A stretch of 64,000 bases of DNA from RGIG2134 sp964461115 (GCA_964461115.1 CAYWSX010000005.1:1-64000); one strand, 5' to 3'. Shown: positions 43,858 to 52,761, counted from the first letter of the stretch. A program made the numbers and translations. Notes: generated from the sequence alone by a model not told the origin.

Positions 43858-44532
43858 ATGACAGACAATAAAAATAAGATTAAAATTATGATGGTCGAGG
43901 ACCATAAACTGGTGCGCGTAGGACTCAAAGCGCTATTTGATGAAAGTGAAGACATAGAAGTCATTGCCGAAGCCGATAACGGTAAAGATGCCATAGAAAA
44001 AGCCCGATTGTACAAACCGGATGTCATTTTGATGGATATTGGGCTGCCTGATATGTCGGGAATTGAAGCTGTTAAAAAAATTCTTGAGGAAAATTCTGAG
44101 CAAAAAATTATTATTCTTACTTCCCATCAAGAAGAGCAGGAAATTGCCGAAGCGCTTGCTGCGGGAGTAAATGCTTATGCACTCAAGGATATAAATACAG
44201 AATATTTGATTACTGTCATAAAAACTGTCAAAGACGGAGCGATTTGGCTGGACTCGAGAATTGTTCCGAAACTTCGTTCCAGAAGCGGAAGCATTATTCC
44301 GAAAAAACATGTCAGCCGCTCGGAGTTTCGAGCAAAACACTCCAACTTAACCGAACGTGAGTATCAGGTTTTAAAACTTCTGGTGAACGGCAGCTCTAAT
44401 AATGATATTGCGAGCGAACTTTGTATAAGTGAACACACTGCAAAGGCGCATGTGTGCAATATTATTCAAAAATTGGTGGTAGATGACAGAACACAAGCGG
44501 CAGTAAAAGCTATTCGTGAAGGGTTGGTGTAG
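43858..44532 (+). CDS. NarL/FixJ-family response regulator
   Basis: 224 residues. The receiver domain (about 8-125) has E14/D15, phosphoacceptor D60 in VILMDIGLPDMSG, and Lys in ALKDINT. The LuxR-type HTH (about 160-220) reads LTEREYQVLKLLVNGSSNNDIASELCISEHTAKAHV. Orphan: no histidine kinase nearby. AGAGAGCGG precedes the ATG. DNA targets unknown. Confidence 0.93.
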   Translation: MTDNKNKIKIMMVEDHKLVRVGLKALFDESEDIEVIAEADNGKDAIEKARLYKPDVILMDIGLPDMSGIEAVKKILEENSEQKIIILTSHQEEQEIAEALAAGVNAYALKDINTEYLITVIKTVKDGAIWLDSRIVPKLRSRSGSIIPKKHVSRSEFRAKHSNLTEREYQVLKLLVNGSSNNDIASELCISEHTAKAHVCNIIQKLVVDDRTQAAVKAIREGLV

Positions 44533-44660
44533 CTTTGATGTCAAATAATAAATTTTATTCTAAACTTGCCAATAATACCTGCTTGATTAGGTTTGAGGCT
44601 GATAAAAAATTTATTGGTTCTTTCTAAACTGAATACGGTAGAAAAAAGGAGAAATTTGTT

Positions 44661-44921
44661 ATGAGTAAATGTATTTGTAGACAGATTGCCGAAATGGTTG
44701 AAAAAAACGGATGTGATAAAATCCATGTTTGTACAGGTCATGCAGGTATTTGCGGTTATGTTGACGTTGACGCAACAAAGTCGGCTGAAGGTATTCTTGT
44801 TTTAAAAAATGCAAAAGTAAAGTATGAATGCGGCTGTGAGCACGAAGTAAAAATGGTAGACTGCCTCGGTATAAGCGGACTTCACATCGTTTCGTTTCAT
44901 TGCGGTGAATTCGAAGTTTAA
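44661..44921 (+). CDS. small cysteine-rich protein (86 aa)
   Basis: About nine cysteines, including CIC at the N-terminus and CGC near residue 58, plus several His: a likely metal or cluster binder. No named family recognised. AAAGGAG stands 9 nt before ATG 44661, and a strong terminator follows, so it is monocistronic and well supported. Confidence 0.75.
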   Translation: MSKCICRQIAEMVEKNGCDKIHVCTGHAGICGYVDVDATKSAEGILVLKNAKVKYECGCEHEVKMVDCLGISGLHIVSFHCGEFEV

Positions 44922-44937
44922 TTTTTAAAAAACTTTC

Positions 44938-44990
44938 AATATCAACCCTTTGGTCTATATAAATTTAGACCTCGGGGTTGATATTTTTTC
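44938..44990 (+). terminator. Rho-independent terminator, long stem
   Basis: Outer stem AATATCAACC / GGTTGATATT (44938-44947, 44976-44985) and inner TGGTCTA / TTAGACC, followed by six T. It ends the Cys-rich gene transcript. Confidence 0.85.
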
Positions 44991-45067
44991 ATGAAAAATT
45001 CATTACAATGTAATTATAAAGATTGGGAATATCCGTCAGGATAAAATATAGAGAGGGAAAAGGGAAC

Positions 45068-45844
45068 GTGGCGTTTCTTATAGAGGGAAATAGAGGGGAT
45101 AATATCGAGGAGATTGTAATCAAATCTCCTCCTTCTGATATCAAAAAATCTTACAAAATGCTTGTGAAAGCTGACGCGTTGAGAATCAACTCTCTTTTTC
45201 AGGAAAGTATCAAGCATTACCTTTCTGCGCTTATGATTGAGCGTGAAAACATTCAAACATATATCGGTTTGGCTCAGTCTTATATTCATTTGAATGATAT
45301 TGACAAAGCCCTTGAAACTCTTGAAAAAGCACGTGCAATTGAGCCAAACAATCCTAAAGTTCCGTTTGAAATCGGCTGCTGTTTCATGAGAATGGGGCTG
45401 CCTTGCATGGCGCTTGTGAGTTTAAAGGAAGCTATTTTACTCGACAAAGATAACATCGAGGCGCAGCTCCAGCTTGGTATGGCGCACGAGCTTATGGAAG
45501 AATTTGAGATGGCTTTAATGGTTTATCAGCGAATTATCGACATGCACCCGTCATTCTTGAAGGCTTATCAGCACAAATCCGCGCTATTGGTTGAAATGGG
45601 TGAGTATCAGGAAGCTGCTTCGATTTTCGCTGAATTAATCAAAATTAACCCTGAATACTATAAAGCTTATCTCGGTATCGGTATTTGCTTTGATAAAATG
45701 GATAAAACAGTCAGCGCAGTGCGTTATTACAAAAAGTTTTTATCTTTAAAGCCGCATTCAAAGAATGCTCCTGATGTAATTGCTCGTTTGGCAAAAATTA
45801 AGAAGACAAAAACACCTTCGGACAATTTCTTAAAGCTTGCTTGA
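45068..45844 (+). CDS. TPR-repeat protein
   Basis: 258 residues from GTG 45068, which follows GAGAGGGAAAAGGGA; the frame continues to TTG 45023, but that part is poorly placed. Five to six TPR repeats (e.g. IQTYIGLAQSYIHLNDIDKALETLEKA) run from about residue 20. No membrane segment. Protein-interaction role inferred. Convergent with the metalloprotease gene. Confidence 0.8.
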   Translation: MAFLIEGNRGDNIEEIVIKSPPSDIKKSYKMLVKADALRINSLFQESIKHYLSALMIERENIQTYIGLAQSYIHLNDIDKALETLEKARAIEPNNPKVPFEIGCCFMRMGLPCMALVSLKEAILLDKDNIEAQLQLGMAHELMEEFEMALMVYQRIIDMHPSFLKAYQHKSALLVEMGEYQEAASIFAELIKINPEYYKAYLGIGICFDKMDKTVSAVRYYKKFLSLKPHSKNAPDVIARLAKIKKTKTPSDNFLKLA

Positions 45845-45854
45845 TTTTTGATTA

Positions 45855-46709
45855 CTACTTATTAGCCTTTTTGAATATAAATGCGTCCATAATTGCGAAC
45901 AATGGTAATGCTAAATAGGTGCAGAATGCTACTGCATAATGCTTTTTAGCAGCAGATAGAAGCGATTTTGAAACCTTGGCGTCTTTTAAGTATTTGATAC
46001 CGATTTTTGAGGCTTGGAATTCGGTTATCAACTCAGGGGAGTATGCAAGTAACGGAATTCCGAGGCTGTATTTATACAAAATGTTGCGCAATTTTCCTGT
46101 TGTCGTCTGTTCTGCGTTGGGGTCGTTGGATTTTTTCCGTCCCATGCCGTATAAGAACATTGCGAGATACGCATACATTCCGCGTGAGCGTTGGAGTTTT
46201 TTAAGGAATGTTGTGCAATTTTCCTGTACGGCGTGTCCGATTTCATGCGGCAGCGCAAGGAGTGTTTTTTTAGTGACACAGATTTGTTTGTTCATATGGT
46301 CGAAATAAGCTTTAGAACCATCATTTTCGATTATTAAGTCTAATTTGGCATTTTGACCGCGAAATAAAGAACCGTCGCGTATTGCAAATTGCTGCGGGTC
46401 ATTTAAAAGTCCTTTGTCTTTTAACATATTGAGCGAAGTATCGAGAATTTCTTTATCATCAAGTTTTCTGTTTTTTGATAGATATTGCCCCATTATTTTG
46501 CCGGCATTTTTTTGCAGAAATTCACGTAAAAGCATACCTCCGATAAGTATTGCTCCCGCGTTTTTAGCAGAATCTCCATCAGACTCCGAATCTTCAATAT
46601 ATTGAGGATAATAAGGTGTGTTATAAGTAAAGTTCGCAGCCGAAACGGGGGCATTGACGATAAATGCACCATAAGGGCTGAAATTAGGGTTTGTATTTGA
46701 AATAGACAC
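45855..46709 (-). CDS. membrane zinc metalloprotease (HEIGH), putative
   Basis: 284 residues. The gluzincin motif HEIGH occurs in ALPHEIGHAVQEN (about residue 155), and ELITEFQAS about 60 residues later could give the third ligand, as in M48/YugP-like enzymes. A hydrophobic segment lies near 50-65 and at least one more at the C-terminus (YAVAFCTYLALPLFAIMDAF). The start is GTG with AGGTGA upstream. Substrate unknown. Confidence 0.68.
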   Translation of the reverse strand: MSISNTNPNFSPYGAFIVNAPVSAANFTYNTPYYPQYIEDSESDGDSAKNAGAILIGGMLLREFLQKNAGKIMGQYLSKNRKLDDKEILDTSLNMLKDKGLLNDPQQFAIRDGSLFRGQNAKLDLIIENDGSKAYFDHMNKQICVTKKTLLALPHEIGHAVQENCTTFLKKLQRSRGMYAYLAMFLYGMGRKKSNDPNAEQTTTGKLRNILYKYSLGIPLLAYSPELITEFQASKIGIKYLKDAKVSKSLLSAAKKHYAVAFCTYLALPLFAIMDAFIFKKANK

Positions 46710-46836
46710 ACTTCACCTATATATGATAATTTTATAAAAACAAAAACCTCATGTTTTTTGCCTCAAAACGAAATTTTTTCAAATATAGTTTACAATCCGA
46801 AAAGCTTTTCCTAAAGCGGGTATAGGATTATCACGA

Positions 46837-46878
46837 AATTATCTGAAGAAAATTATGCAGCGCGCCGATAATTTTTTT
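46837..46878 (+). promoter_or_regulatory. terminator-like hairpin just before a small gene (possible attenuator)
   Basis: AAATTATC (46837-46844) pairs with GATAATTT (46867-46874) and is followed by T-run 46872-46878, only about 10 nt before the SD of the gene at 46897. A TATA-like box after AAAGCGGG lies at 46820. Such a layout suits transcription attenuation. Confidence 0.35.
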
Positions 46879-46896
46879 AGAGAAAGTGAGGCGGCT

Positions 46897-47070
46897 ATGG
46901 CAAAAGTTATAGAGAATACAGAAGGCGGAAGAAGAAAAATTTTGCTGTCGACGTACGATGTTGTAAATGTTGTGAGAAATTATCAGTATTTTGTTAAAAA
47001 TGAGCGAAGGTATGAGGAAGTTTTGGATATTTTGAGAGAGCACGATATCTATTTGCCGGAAGATTTCTAG
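46897..47070 (+). CDS. small hypothetical protein (57 aa)
   Basis: ATG 46897 has GTGAGG upstream. The product MAKVIENTEGGRRKILLSTY... is charged and helical, ending HDIYLPEDF. No domain recognised. Its own terminator follows at 47087. Confidence 0.65.
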   Translation: MAKVIENTEGGRRKILLSTYDVVNVVRNYQYFVKNERRYEEVLDILREHDIYLPEDF

Positions 47071-47086
47071 GCAAAAATTTCATATA

Positions 47087-47122
47087 AAAAACTCTGTCTG
47101 AATACAATCAGGCAGAGTTTTT
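47087..47122 (+). terminator. Rho-independent terminator
   Basis: AAAAACTCTGtCTGA (47087-47101) pairs with TCAGgCAGAGTTTTT (47108-47122) around loop atacaa. Follows the 57-aa gene. Confidence 0.85.
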
Positions 47123-47147
47123 CTAACTAAATTTTAACCAACTGTCA

Positions 47148-47302
47148 CCCTGAACTTGTTTCAGGGTCTAACTTATTTTGAGACTTTTTGTACAAAGCGA
47201 TAAGATGCTGAAATAAATTCAGCATGACAGTTTGATGTGGGCATACGCAATTTCCTTTCTAGCTGTCATCCTGAGCCGAGCGCAGCGAACGCGAAGGATC
47301 TC
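47148..47302. repeat. intergenic REP-like repeat cluster A
   Basis: Three palindromic units: CCCTGAACTTGTTTCAGGG (47148-47166); ATGCTGAA/TTCAGCAT (47205-47225) running into a 32-bp unit at 47222-47253; and a CATCCTGAG...GAAGGATCT unit (47266-47302). The first and the 32-bp unit recur at 50495-50607, beyond the other side of the two-gene block. Confidence 0.7.
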
Positions 47303-47328
47303 TGGCATTGGGTGTGAAAAATCGTGCC

Positions 47329-48465
47329 CTATTCTATTATCCAGCTGTTCGTAAGGTCGATTTTTACTGTCTGCAAAAGTTTTACAGGAATAACTTCGCC
47401 TTGGGTGTATTTTACTTTGTTTCCTCTAAAGATTTTTCTCCAAATGCTGAGTTTAGGGTCAGTTTCAGAAAGGCCTTTGAGGCTTGCTGTTTGGTCGCAA
47501 GGTGTTACGATAACTTTTGTATTCAGAACCATTTTGCCGTTTTTGAAGAACAAATACGCCTTTTGCTTCCCGATTAATTGTCCTTTAACAGTTGAGTTTG
47601 CAGGGATTAAGAGGTATTTTTGCGGAGTTATAAAGTTTTTAGGTACTTTAGCTTCAAAAACGTCGCTGATTACGCTTGATTGGGAGTTCATATCATCCAT
47701 AATCACGAGTGGAAGGACTGTTCCGGCAGGGATTATACCTACATTTCCTTTGACGATTGCGTCTTCTAAAACAACGCCGTCAGCAGTGATTGGTTTCATA
47801 ACTTCTGCAAGTTTTTTGTTAGGCGCCAATCTTACCTGCTCCATCATATTGAACAAAAATGCTGCGACTTCGGCTCTTGTAGCGGCTTTTGTTGCAAACA
47901 TATTTGCTTCCTGTCCCGGAACTTTTACAACAATACCGAGGACTTCGGCTTTTCCCGCTTTGATGATAAACCATTGAGGGATTGAGTTATGGTCTTTGTA
48001 TCTCTCAGCAAGAATTTTTTTTGCATTATCAACAGAAATTTCTTCGGTTGTAAGTGAGTTTACAACAATTTCCAGGCACTCAGCTCTTGTTACGTGATCA
48101 TCAGGGCGAAATTTGTTGTCTTTTGTTTCGTGAATTAAGTCAAATCTAACTGCGCGTTGAATGCTACCCCAAGCCCAGTTATTTTTCGGTACATCAGAGA
48201 AGTTTATTGTATCTGTAATATCCGCGTCTTGCTGGTTAAGCGCTTTTACAACCATTGCTGCGAATTCTGCTCTGGTAATTTCCGCGTCAGGCTTGTAAGT
48301 GCCGTCAGGATAACCGACAACGATACCTTCTTTAGCGAGTTGTGTGATCTGCGGATAAGCCCAGTGTTTAGCTGTTAAATCACTGAATTGCTGAGCGTTT
48401 GCGGTTGAAACCGATAAAACAAGCCCAAGAACAACAGGAATTAACTTTTTAAATAAATTTCTCAT
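47329..48465 (-). CDS. SLH-domain envelope protein
   Basis: 378 residues with signal peptide MRNLFKKLIPVVLGLVLSV...ANA. Three SLH modules (about 24-210): DLTAKHWAYPQITQLAKEGIVVGYPDGTYKP with ITRAEFAAM, a second with VTRAECLEIV, and a third with ATRAEVAAFL. They bind secondary cell-wall polymer or peptidoglycan. The C-terminal 170 residues look beta-rich, perhaps an outer-membrane or surface domain. ATG 48465 has AGGAGT 8 nt upstream. Confidence 0.9.
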   Translation of the reverse strand: MRNLFKKLIPVVLGLVLSVSTANAQQFSDLTAKHWAYPQITQLAKEGIVVGYPDGTYKPDAEITRAEFAAMVVKALNQQDADITDTINFSDVPKNNWAWGSIQRAVRFDLIHETKDNKFRPDDHVTRAECLEIVVNSLTTEEISVDNAKKILAERYKDHNSIPQWFIIKAGKAEVLGIVVKVPGQEANMFATKAATRAEVAAFLFNMMEQVRLAPNKKLAEVMKPITADGVVLEDAIVKGNVGIIPAGTVLPLVIMDDMNSQSSVISDVFEAKVPKNFITPQKYLLIPANSTVKGQLIGKQKAYLFFKNGKMVLNTKVIVTPCDQTASLKGLSETDPKLSIWRKIFRGNKVKYTQGEVIPVKLLQTVKIDLTNSWIIE

Positions 48466-48556
48466 TATTTTTACTCCTATGAATCTCGTGTTACACAATG
48501 TATACCGCTATCATAGCAGTTTTTGGCAAAAATCCATAGAAATCTTTGGAAATTAG

Positions 48557-48567
48557 TTAAGAAATGT
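48557..48567 (-). repeat. recurrent intergenic 11-mer, copy 3
   Basis: Exact ACATTTCTTAA on the minus strand, about 92 bp upstream of the SLH gene ATG, in its probable promoter region. Confidence 0.55.
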
Positions 48568-48599
48568 TATGGGAAAATTCTGAAAATCTTCCGCGAATT

Positions 48600-48626
48600 A
48601 AAAAAGGAGCCTTAGCTCCTTTTTTA
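48600..48626. terminator. bidirectional Rho-independent terminator
   Basis: Perfect stem AAAAAGGAGC / GCTCCTTTTT with loop ctta, T-run on both strands. It ends the Asn-repeat/coiled-coil gene and overlaps its stop. Confidence 0.88.
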
Positions 48627-50330
48627 ATTCTTTTGTAATGTTTTTATTTGTTCATTTATATTTGATAATTCTTTTTCTATGTTATTAACGGTGTTTTGTG
48701 CCTCCAGATGCTCGACGCCTTTGTTTGCTATATAACCAGCCATTGCCGGAAAATTTTTGTATTGATTTTCTGCATTCTCATATTCTTGCTTTTTTGTATC
48801 GAGATCGTTCTTCGCTTGAGAAAGGCTATTATTAAGTTCTGTTTGCTTAGTGGTTAATGTGTTGAGTTGCTCTTGTTGTTCTGGTGTTAATGTCTTTGGT
48901 GAATTAGTTTCTTCTGTCGCTGCCGGTGCCCCTGCTTGTGGGGTTTCAAGTTGTGCTTTTTTCGCTTCAGCTTCTTTTTTTGCTTTTTCGGTAGCGGCTT
49001 CTGCTTTGCCAAGTGCTTCTGCAAGTTTATCTTGAGCCTCTAAATAAGCATCTAATTTTTGGTTGTAGGTATCGGATAGTGTTTTCAAAGTGTCATCGCC
49101 ATTGTTTACAGTTTCTTGTTCTTTTTTGAGATTGTTTTTTGCTGTTTCGAGTTGTTTATTTAATTCAGTTTCTTTCGTTTTCAGTGCTGTAAGCTCTGCT
49201 TTTAATTTTGTGAGTTCCCCATTAATTCTAGTGTATTCCGGGTTTGAAGATCCTTCTTCAATTTTCGTTAAAGAAAGTTCAAGTTCATCAATACTGGTTT
49301 GTAAAGATTTTTGCTGGTCTTTATTCTGCACTATTTGTTCTTTTGTCGTCTCTATTTCACCTTTATATTTATCCAGGTTTTCGGTGGATTTATTTTTTGC
49401 TTTTAGAGCGTCGTTGTATTCTTTGTTGGCTGTCTGATATTCCGTTTCGACAGCTTTGAATGAATCTACTTCTTTATTATAAGCAATCTGTTCAGGTAAA
49501 TTACCATCGATCTTTGAAATGGTGTTTGATGTTTTGCTGGATGTTGTTGCTGAACCGGTTGAGTTTGCTGATTGTGTTGCAGCAGCCGGAGCAGGTTTTT
49601 CAGCAGGCTTTTCCACAAGTTTTTTGTCGGGAGTTTTCACTTCTGTTGTATTAGAAACGCCTGAGCCCGAGCCGTCTGAGCTGTCATCTATTTCGGTGCT
49701 GGAGCTTTTTACAGTTTTCTTTTCTTTTTTTGTTTCGGTTTCTGTTTTATCGTCTCCGCCAAAGCCGAACGCTTTTTTAATATTGCTAAACAATCCGCCT
49801 TCAGAGCCGCCTTCTTTGTTGTCTCCGCCGAAAATGCCTGATATAGCGCTACCTATGCCGCCCAAGATGCCGCCTGCAAGCCCTAATAAGTTGCCGACCC
49901 CGCCTGTTGCATTCGCGACCATAAAGAATTTATCCCAGCCGGAAAGTTCGTTGTCACAGCCGTTAAAGCAGCCATTGCTTGGATACATGCCGCCATAGCC
50001 GTTTCCAAATATTGAATTGTTACACCCCATACCGGCACCCGGTAATAGCTGGAATGCATTGTTTCGTGAGCCTGAATAAATTCCCAGAGTTTGGATATTT
50101 CCATAATTAGTCTGAGGCTTGAAGTTATTGTAGTTTTGTTTATTATAAATATTTATGGTTGTTTTGCCGTGTGTAGAAATATTTACGTTGTTTTGTCCCG
50201 CATTAAAAATGTTAAACTGATTTTTACCGCCGTTGACGTTAAAATTCTGGTTTGACTTGTTGCTGCTAGTCAGACCCCATGTCCCGCTGGTGTTTACATT
50301 CTTAAATTTTAAATTTTCCGGCATTGTCAT
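48624..50330 (-). CDS. Asn-rich decapeptide-repeat and coiled-coil protein; function unknown
   Basis: 568 residues from ATG 50330; the frame opens far upstream, but that part is non-coding in character. Residues about 20-65 hold four roughly 10-residue Asn-rich repeats of form [FVI]-N-[VI]-x(3)-G-[KQ], e.g. FNIFNAGQNN, VNISTHGKTT, INIYNKQNYN, likely a small beta-solenoid or amyloid-like segment. Then come a Cys/Gly patch, a hydrophobic Gly-rich stretch (GGVGNLLGLAGGILGGIGSA), a Ser/Thr/Pro/Ala linker, and a long coiled coil (about 280-560). No signal peptide. It shares the coiled-coil plus Gly-rich-hydrophobic plan with the 991-aa protein at 12138. Confidence 0.7.
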   Translation of the reverse strand: MTMPENLKFKNVNTSGTWGLTSSNKSNQNFNVNGGKNQFNIFNAGQNNVNISTHGKTTINIYNKQNYNNFKPQTNYGNIQTLGIYSGSRNNAFQLLPGAGMGCNNSIFGNGYGGMYPSNGCFNGCDNELSGWDKFFMVANATGGVGNLLGLAGGILGGIGSAISGIFGGDNKEGGSEGGLFSNIKKAFGFGGDDKTETETKKEKKTVKSSSTEIDDSSDGSGSGVSNTTEVKTPDKKLVEKPAEKPAPAAATQSANSTGSATTSSKTSNTISKIDGNLPEQIAYNKEVDSFKAVETEYQTANKEYNDALKAKNKSTENLDKYKGEIETTKEQIVQNKDQQKSLQTSIDELELSLTKIEEGSSNPEYTRINGELTKLKAELTALKTKETELNKQLETAKNNLKKEQETVNNGDDTLKTLSDTYNQKLDAYLEAQDKLAEALGKAEAATEKAKKEAEAKKAQLETPQAGAPAATEETNSPKTLTPEQQEQLNTLTTKQTELNNSLSQAKNDLDTKKQEYENAENQYKNFPAMAGYIANKGVEHLEAQNTVNNIEKELSNINEQIKTLQKN

Positions 50331-50494
50331 AATTTTTCTCGCTCTCTTTAATAAAAGACTGTATATATTAATAAAATAAAATGTATATACAAAATTGCCT
50401 AAGACACATGTCAGGACATGCTTTTCGGGGGTTAAAAGCGAATGAAATAAGCGGTCATGGGATTGTAACAAAATATTAACAAAGTATATAAGTG

Positions 50495-50607
50495 GCATGA
50501 CAGTTTGATGTGGACGTACGCAATTTTTCGTCAACTTGAACCAACTGCCATCTTGAACAATCCGTCTCCCTGAGCAATCTGCTGCCCTGAACTTGTTTCA
50601 GGGTCTA
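50495..50607. repeat. intergenic REP-like repeat cluster B
   Basis: 50495-50526 matches 47222-47253 at 30 of 32 positions. 50585-50607 (CCCTGAACTTGTTTCAGGG plus TCTA) matches 47148-47170 exactly. Together with cluster A it brackets the SLH and Asn-repeat genes. Confidence 0.7.
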
Positions 50608-50629
50608 TCTGCATGACCTATTAAAAAGG

Positions 50630-50658
50630 AAAAGCCCGAGATATACTCGGGCTTTTTT
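50630..50658. terminator. terminator of the ribosomal protein operon
   Basis: Stem AAAAGCCCGAG / CTCGGGCTTTT with loop atata and T-rich tails on both strands, 27 bp after the rpsI stop. Confidence 0.85.
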
Positions 50659-50684
50659 GTAAGATGTTCAAAACGAGGGTAATA

Positions 50685-51080
50685 CTAGCGTTTAGAGAAC
50701 TGGAATCTTTTTCTAGCTTTCTTTCTGCCGTATTTTTTACGTTCTTTTACTCGCGGATCACGAGTTAAAAGACCTTCTGCTTTCAATACAGCTTTGTTTT
50801 CTTCATTTACTTTCAACAAAGCTCTTGAAATAGCATGCTTGATTGCGCCTGCTTGAGATGAAACGCCACCGCCCAGTGCTTTAACTCTAACGTCGAATTT
50901 TTCTTGGTTATCTGTTAATGCAAGCGGTTTGAAAATCATCATTTCAAGTGTAGGTCTGTTTCCGATGTAGTTAGCAAGAGTTTTGCCGTTAACAAACACT
51001 CTGCCTTTACCTTTAACCAATTTTACAACTGCGATTGAAGTCTTTCTTCTGCCTGTTGCCATAATTTCTTTATCAGCCAT
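50685..51080 (-). CDS. rpsI: 30S ribosomal protein S9
   Basis: 131 residues. GRRKTSIAVVKLVKGKG at the N-terminus and the conserved C-terminal KKARKRFQFSKR, whose tail contacts P-site tRNA. One-base overlap with rplM. Last gene of the operon. Confidence 0.98.
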   Translation of the reverse strand: MADKEIMATGRRKTSIAVVKLVKGKGRVFVNGKTLANYIGNRPTLEMMIFKPLALTDNQEKFDVRVKALGGGVSSQAGAIKHAISRALLKVNEENKAVLKAEGLLTRDPRVKERKKYGRKKARKRFQFSKR

Positions 51081-51517
51081 TATTTAACCTCCGCTTTGTA
51101 TGCAACAGGTTTTTGAGCCGCGTGCGGATGTTCAGAACCTGCGTATACGTTTAATTTTGTGAATTGCTGTGCACCAAGAGAGTTGTGAGGAAGCATACCT
51201 TTAACAGCTTTCTCGATAGCAAGTCTAGGGTCTTTTTCCATTAAAGCTTTAAAGCTTATTTCTTTCAAACCGCCCGGGTACATAGTGTGGTGGCGATAGA
51301 TTTTGTCTGTTTCTTTCTTACCTGTAACAACCACTTTTTCCGCGTTGATAACGATAACGAAATCGCCTGTATCAACGTTTGGAGTGTATTCAGGTTTTGT
51401 TTTTCCTCTAAGCAAGTTTGCAGCAACAGTAGCCAAGCGACCGAGGTGCATGCCGTCAGCGTCGATTGTATACCATTTTCTTTCAACTTCTAGAGGTTTT
51501 GCTGAATAAGTTTTCAT
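51080..51517 (-). CDS. rplM: 50S ribosomal protein L13
   Basis: 145 residues. RKWYTIDADGMHLGRLATVAA, VVTGKK, YRHHTMYPGG and GMLPHNSLG are the family blocks. Coupled to rpsI, a near-universal pair. Confidence 0.98.
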   Translation of the reverse strand: MKTYSAKPLEVERKWYTIDADGMHLGRLATVAANLLRGKTKPEYTPNVDTGDFVIVINAEKVVVTGKKETDKIYRHHTMYPGGLKEISFKALMEKDPRLAIEKAVKGMLPHNSLGAQQFTKLNVYAGSEHPHAAQKPVAYKAEVK

Positions 51518-51532
51518 ATTCTTTTATCTCCG

Positions 51533-52321
51533 TTAATTAGTTTTTATGTTGTGTATGAATTCCTCTCTCCAAGGCTCGTATCCGATTTTCATCAGTGTCA
51601 AAGCTGTCGGAGAGACTGTCGGTCCTGCATTTTTTCTGTTTTCTGAGTTTAAAATTTCTTTCATTCTTTCGGGTTTGAAATTATTTTTCTCTAACATCAA
51701 AACAGTTCCGACGATAGTTCTTACCATGTTATATAAGAACCGATTTCCTACGATATCAATAATTATTTCCTCATTGACCCGGCGGGCTTCTGCAAAATAA
51801 ATATTACAAATATCAGAAGGAGTATTCGTGCCTGTACTTTTGAAAGCGGCGAAATTGTGTTCGCCTTCAATCAATTTCAAAGCACTATTTATATTTTCAA
51901 GACTCAGACCGCCTCTTTCAAGAAGAGATAGTCCGTCGAACGCTGACCGTTGGGTACGGTTGACAATGATGTATCTGTAGTGGCGCCATTTCGCACTCAT
52001 TTGAGCATGAAAATTGTCCTCTACTTCAACTATGTCTTTTACGCTAATGTCGTTTGGAAGAAGCCCGTTCATTGAATTTAAGAACCTTGAAGCAACTAAG
52101 GTTTCTTTAAAGTCAGAATGAACGTTAAAGTGCAAAGTCTGTCCTTTTGCATTAACGCCTGCGTCTGTGCGTCCTGAAAAGATAGTTTTTGTGTTTTGTT
52201 TTGTCAATGTTCTAAGTGCCGACTCTATTTCGGCTTGGATGGTCTTTATGCCTTGCGGCTGTTTTTGGCTTCCGGCATACTTTTGTCCGATATATTCTAT
52301 TTCCAGCTTATATCGAGCCAA
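51533..52321 (-). CDS. truA: tRNA pseudouridine(38-40) synthase
   Basis: 262 residues. FSGRTDAGVNAKGQ contains the catalytic Asp; YRYIIVNR and GNRFLYNMVRTIVG follow. Located between rplQ and rplM, an order typical of cyanobacteria and relatives. Confidence 0.96.
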   Translation of the reverse strand: MARYKLEIEYIGQKYAGSQKQPQGIKTIQAEIESALRTLTKQNTKTIFSGRTDAGVNAKGQTLHFNVHSDFKETLVASRFLNSMNGLLPNDISVKDIVEVEDNFHAQMSAKWRHYRYIIVNRTQRSAFDGLSLLERGGLSLENINSALKLIEGEHNFAAFKSTGTNTPSDICNIYFAEARRVNEEIIIDIVGNRFLYNMVRTIVGTVLMLEKNNFKPERMKEILNSENRKNAGPTVSPTALTLMKIGYEPWREEFIHNIKTN

Positions 52322-52332
52322 AGCGCGTTGCC

Positions 52333-52761
52333 TTATACTAACTGGATGATTGCCATTTCAGCAGCGTCACCGCGTCTTGGAGGCATTCTCAAGATTCTTG
52401 TGTAGCCGCCGTCTCTGTTAGCGTATTTTTTGCCGATTTCTGAGAAAAGTTTTCTCAAAACTGTTTCCGCCATAACTTTTTCATCAGCTTTAACTTCAGT
52501 AACAACTTCTTTAGTTTCAGAATTCATGATTCTGCCTGTTTTGTTATCGAAGATAAATTTTAATGCGTGGCGGCGAGAGTGTAAATCACCTTTTTTAGCA
52601 AGAGTGATTAAATCTTCGGCATATGGTCTCAATGCTTTCGCACGAGCCATAGTCGTATTGATTTCGCCGTGAAGAAAGAGTTCTGTCGCCAAAGAGCGCA
52701 AAATAGCTTTTCTTTGGTCTTGAGCTTTTCCAAGCGTATGTTTTTTAGTTTGGTGTCTCAT
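52333..52761 (-). CDS. rplQ: 50S ribosomal protein L17
   Basis: 142 residues. HQTKKHTLGKAQDQRKAILRSL is diagnostic, and GGYTRILRMPPRRGDAAEMAII is the conserved C-terminus. A central insert (about 80-105) makes it longer than the usual 115-130. Confidence 0.97.
   Translation of the reverse strand: MRHQTKKHTLGKAQDQRKAILRSLATELFLHGEINTTMARAKALRPYAEDLITLAKKGDLHSRRHALKFIFDNKTGRIMNSETKEVVTEVKADEKVMAETVLRKLFSEIGKKYANRDGGYTRILRMPPRRGDAAEMAIIQLV

Larger units (their letters stand above)
50331..50684. other. intergenic region with repeats and terminator
   Basis: No gene seen. It holds the leader of the 568-aa protein gene, repeat cluster B and the terminator of the ribosomal operon. Confidence 0.6.

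Noticed and set aside
44538..44627. 29-codon frame after the response regulator
   Set aside because: No SD or terminator link, and low-complexity sequence; not enough support.
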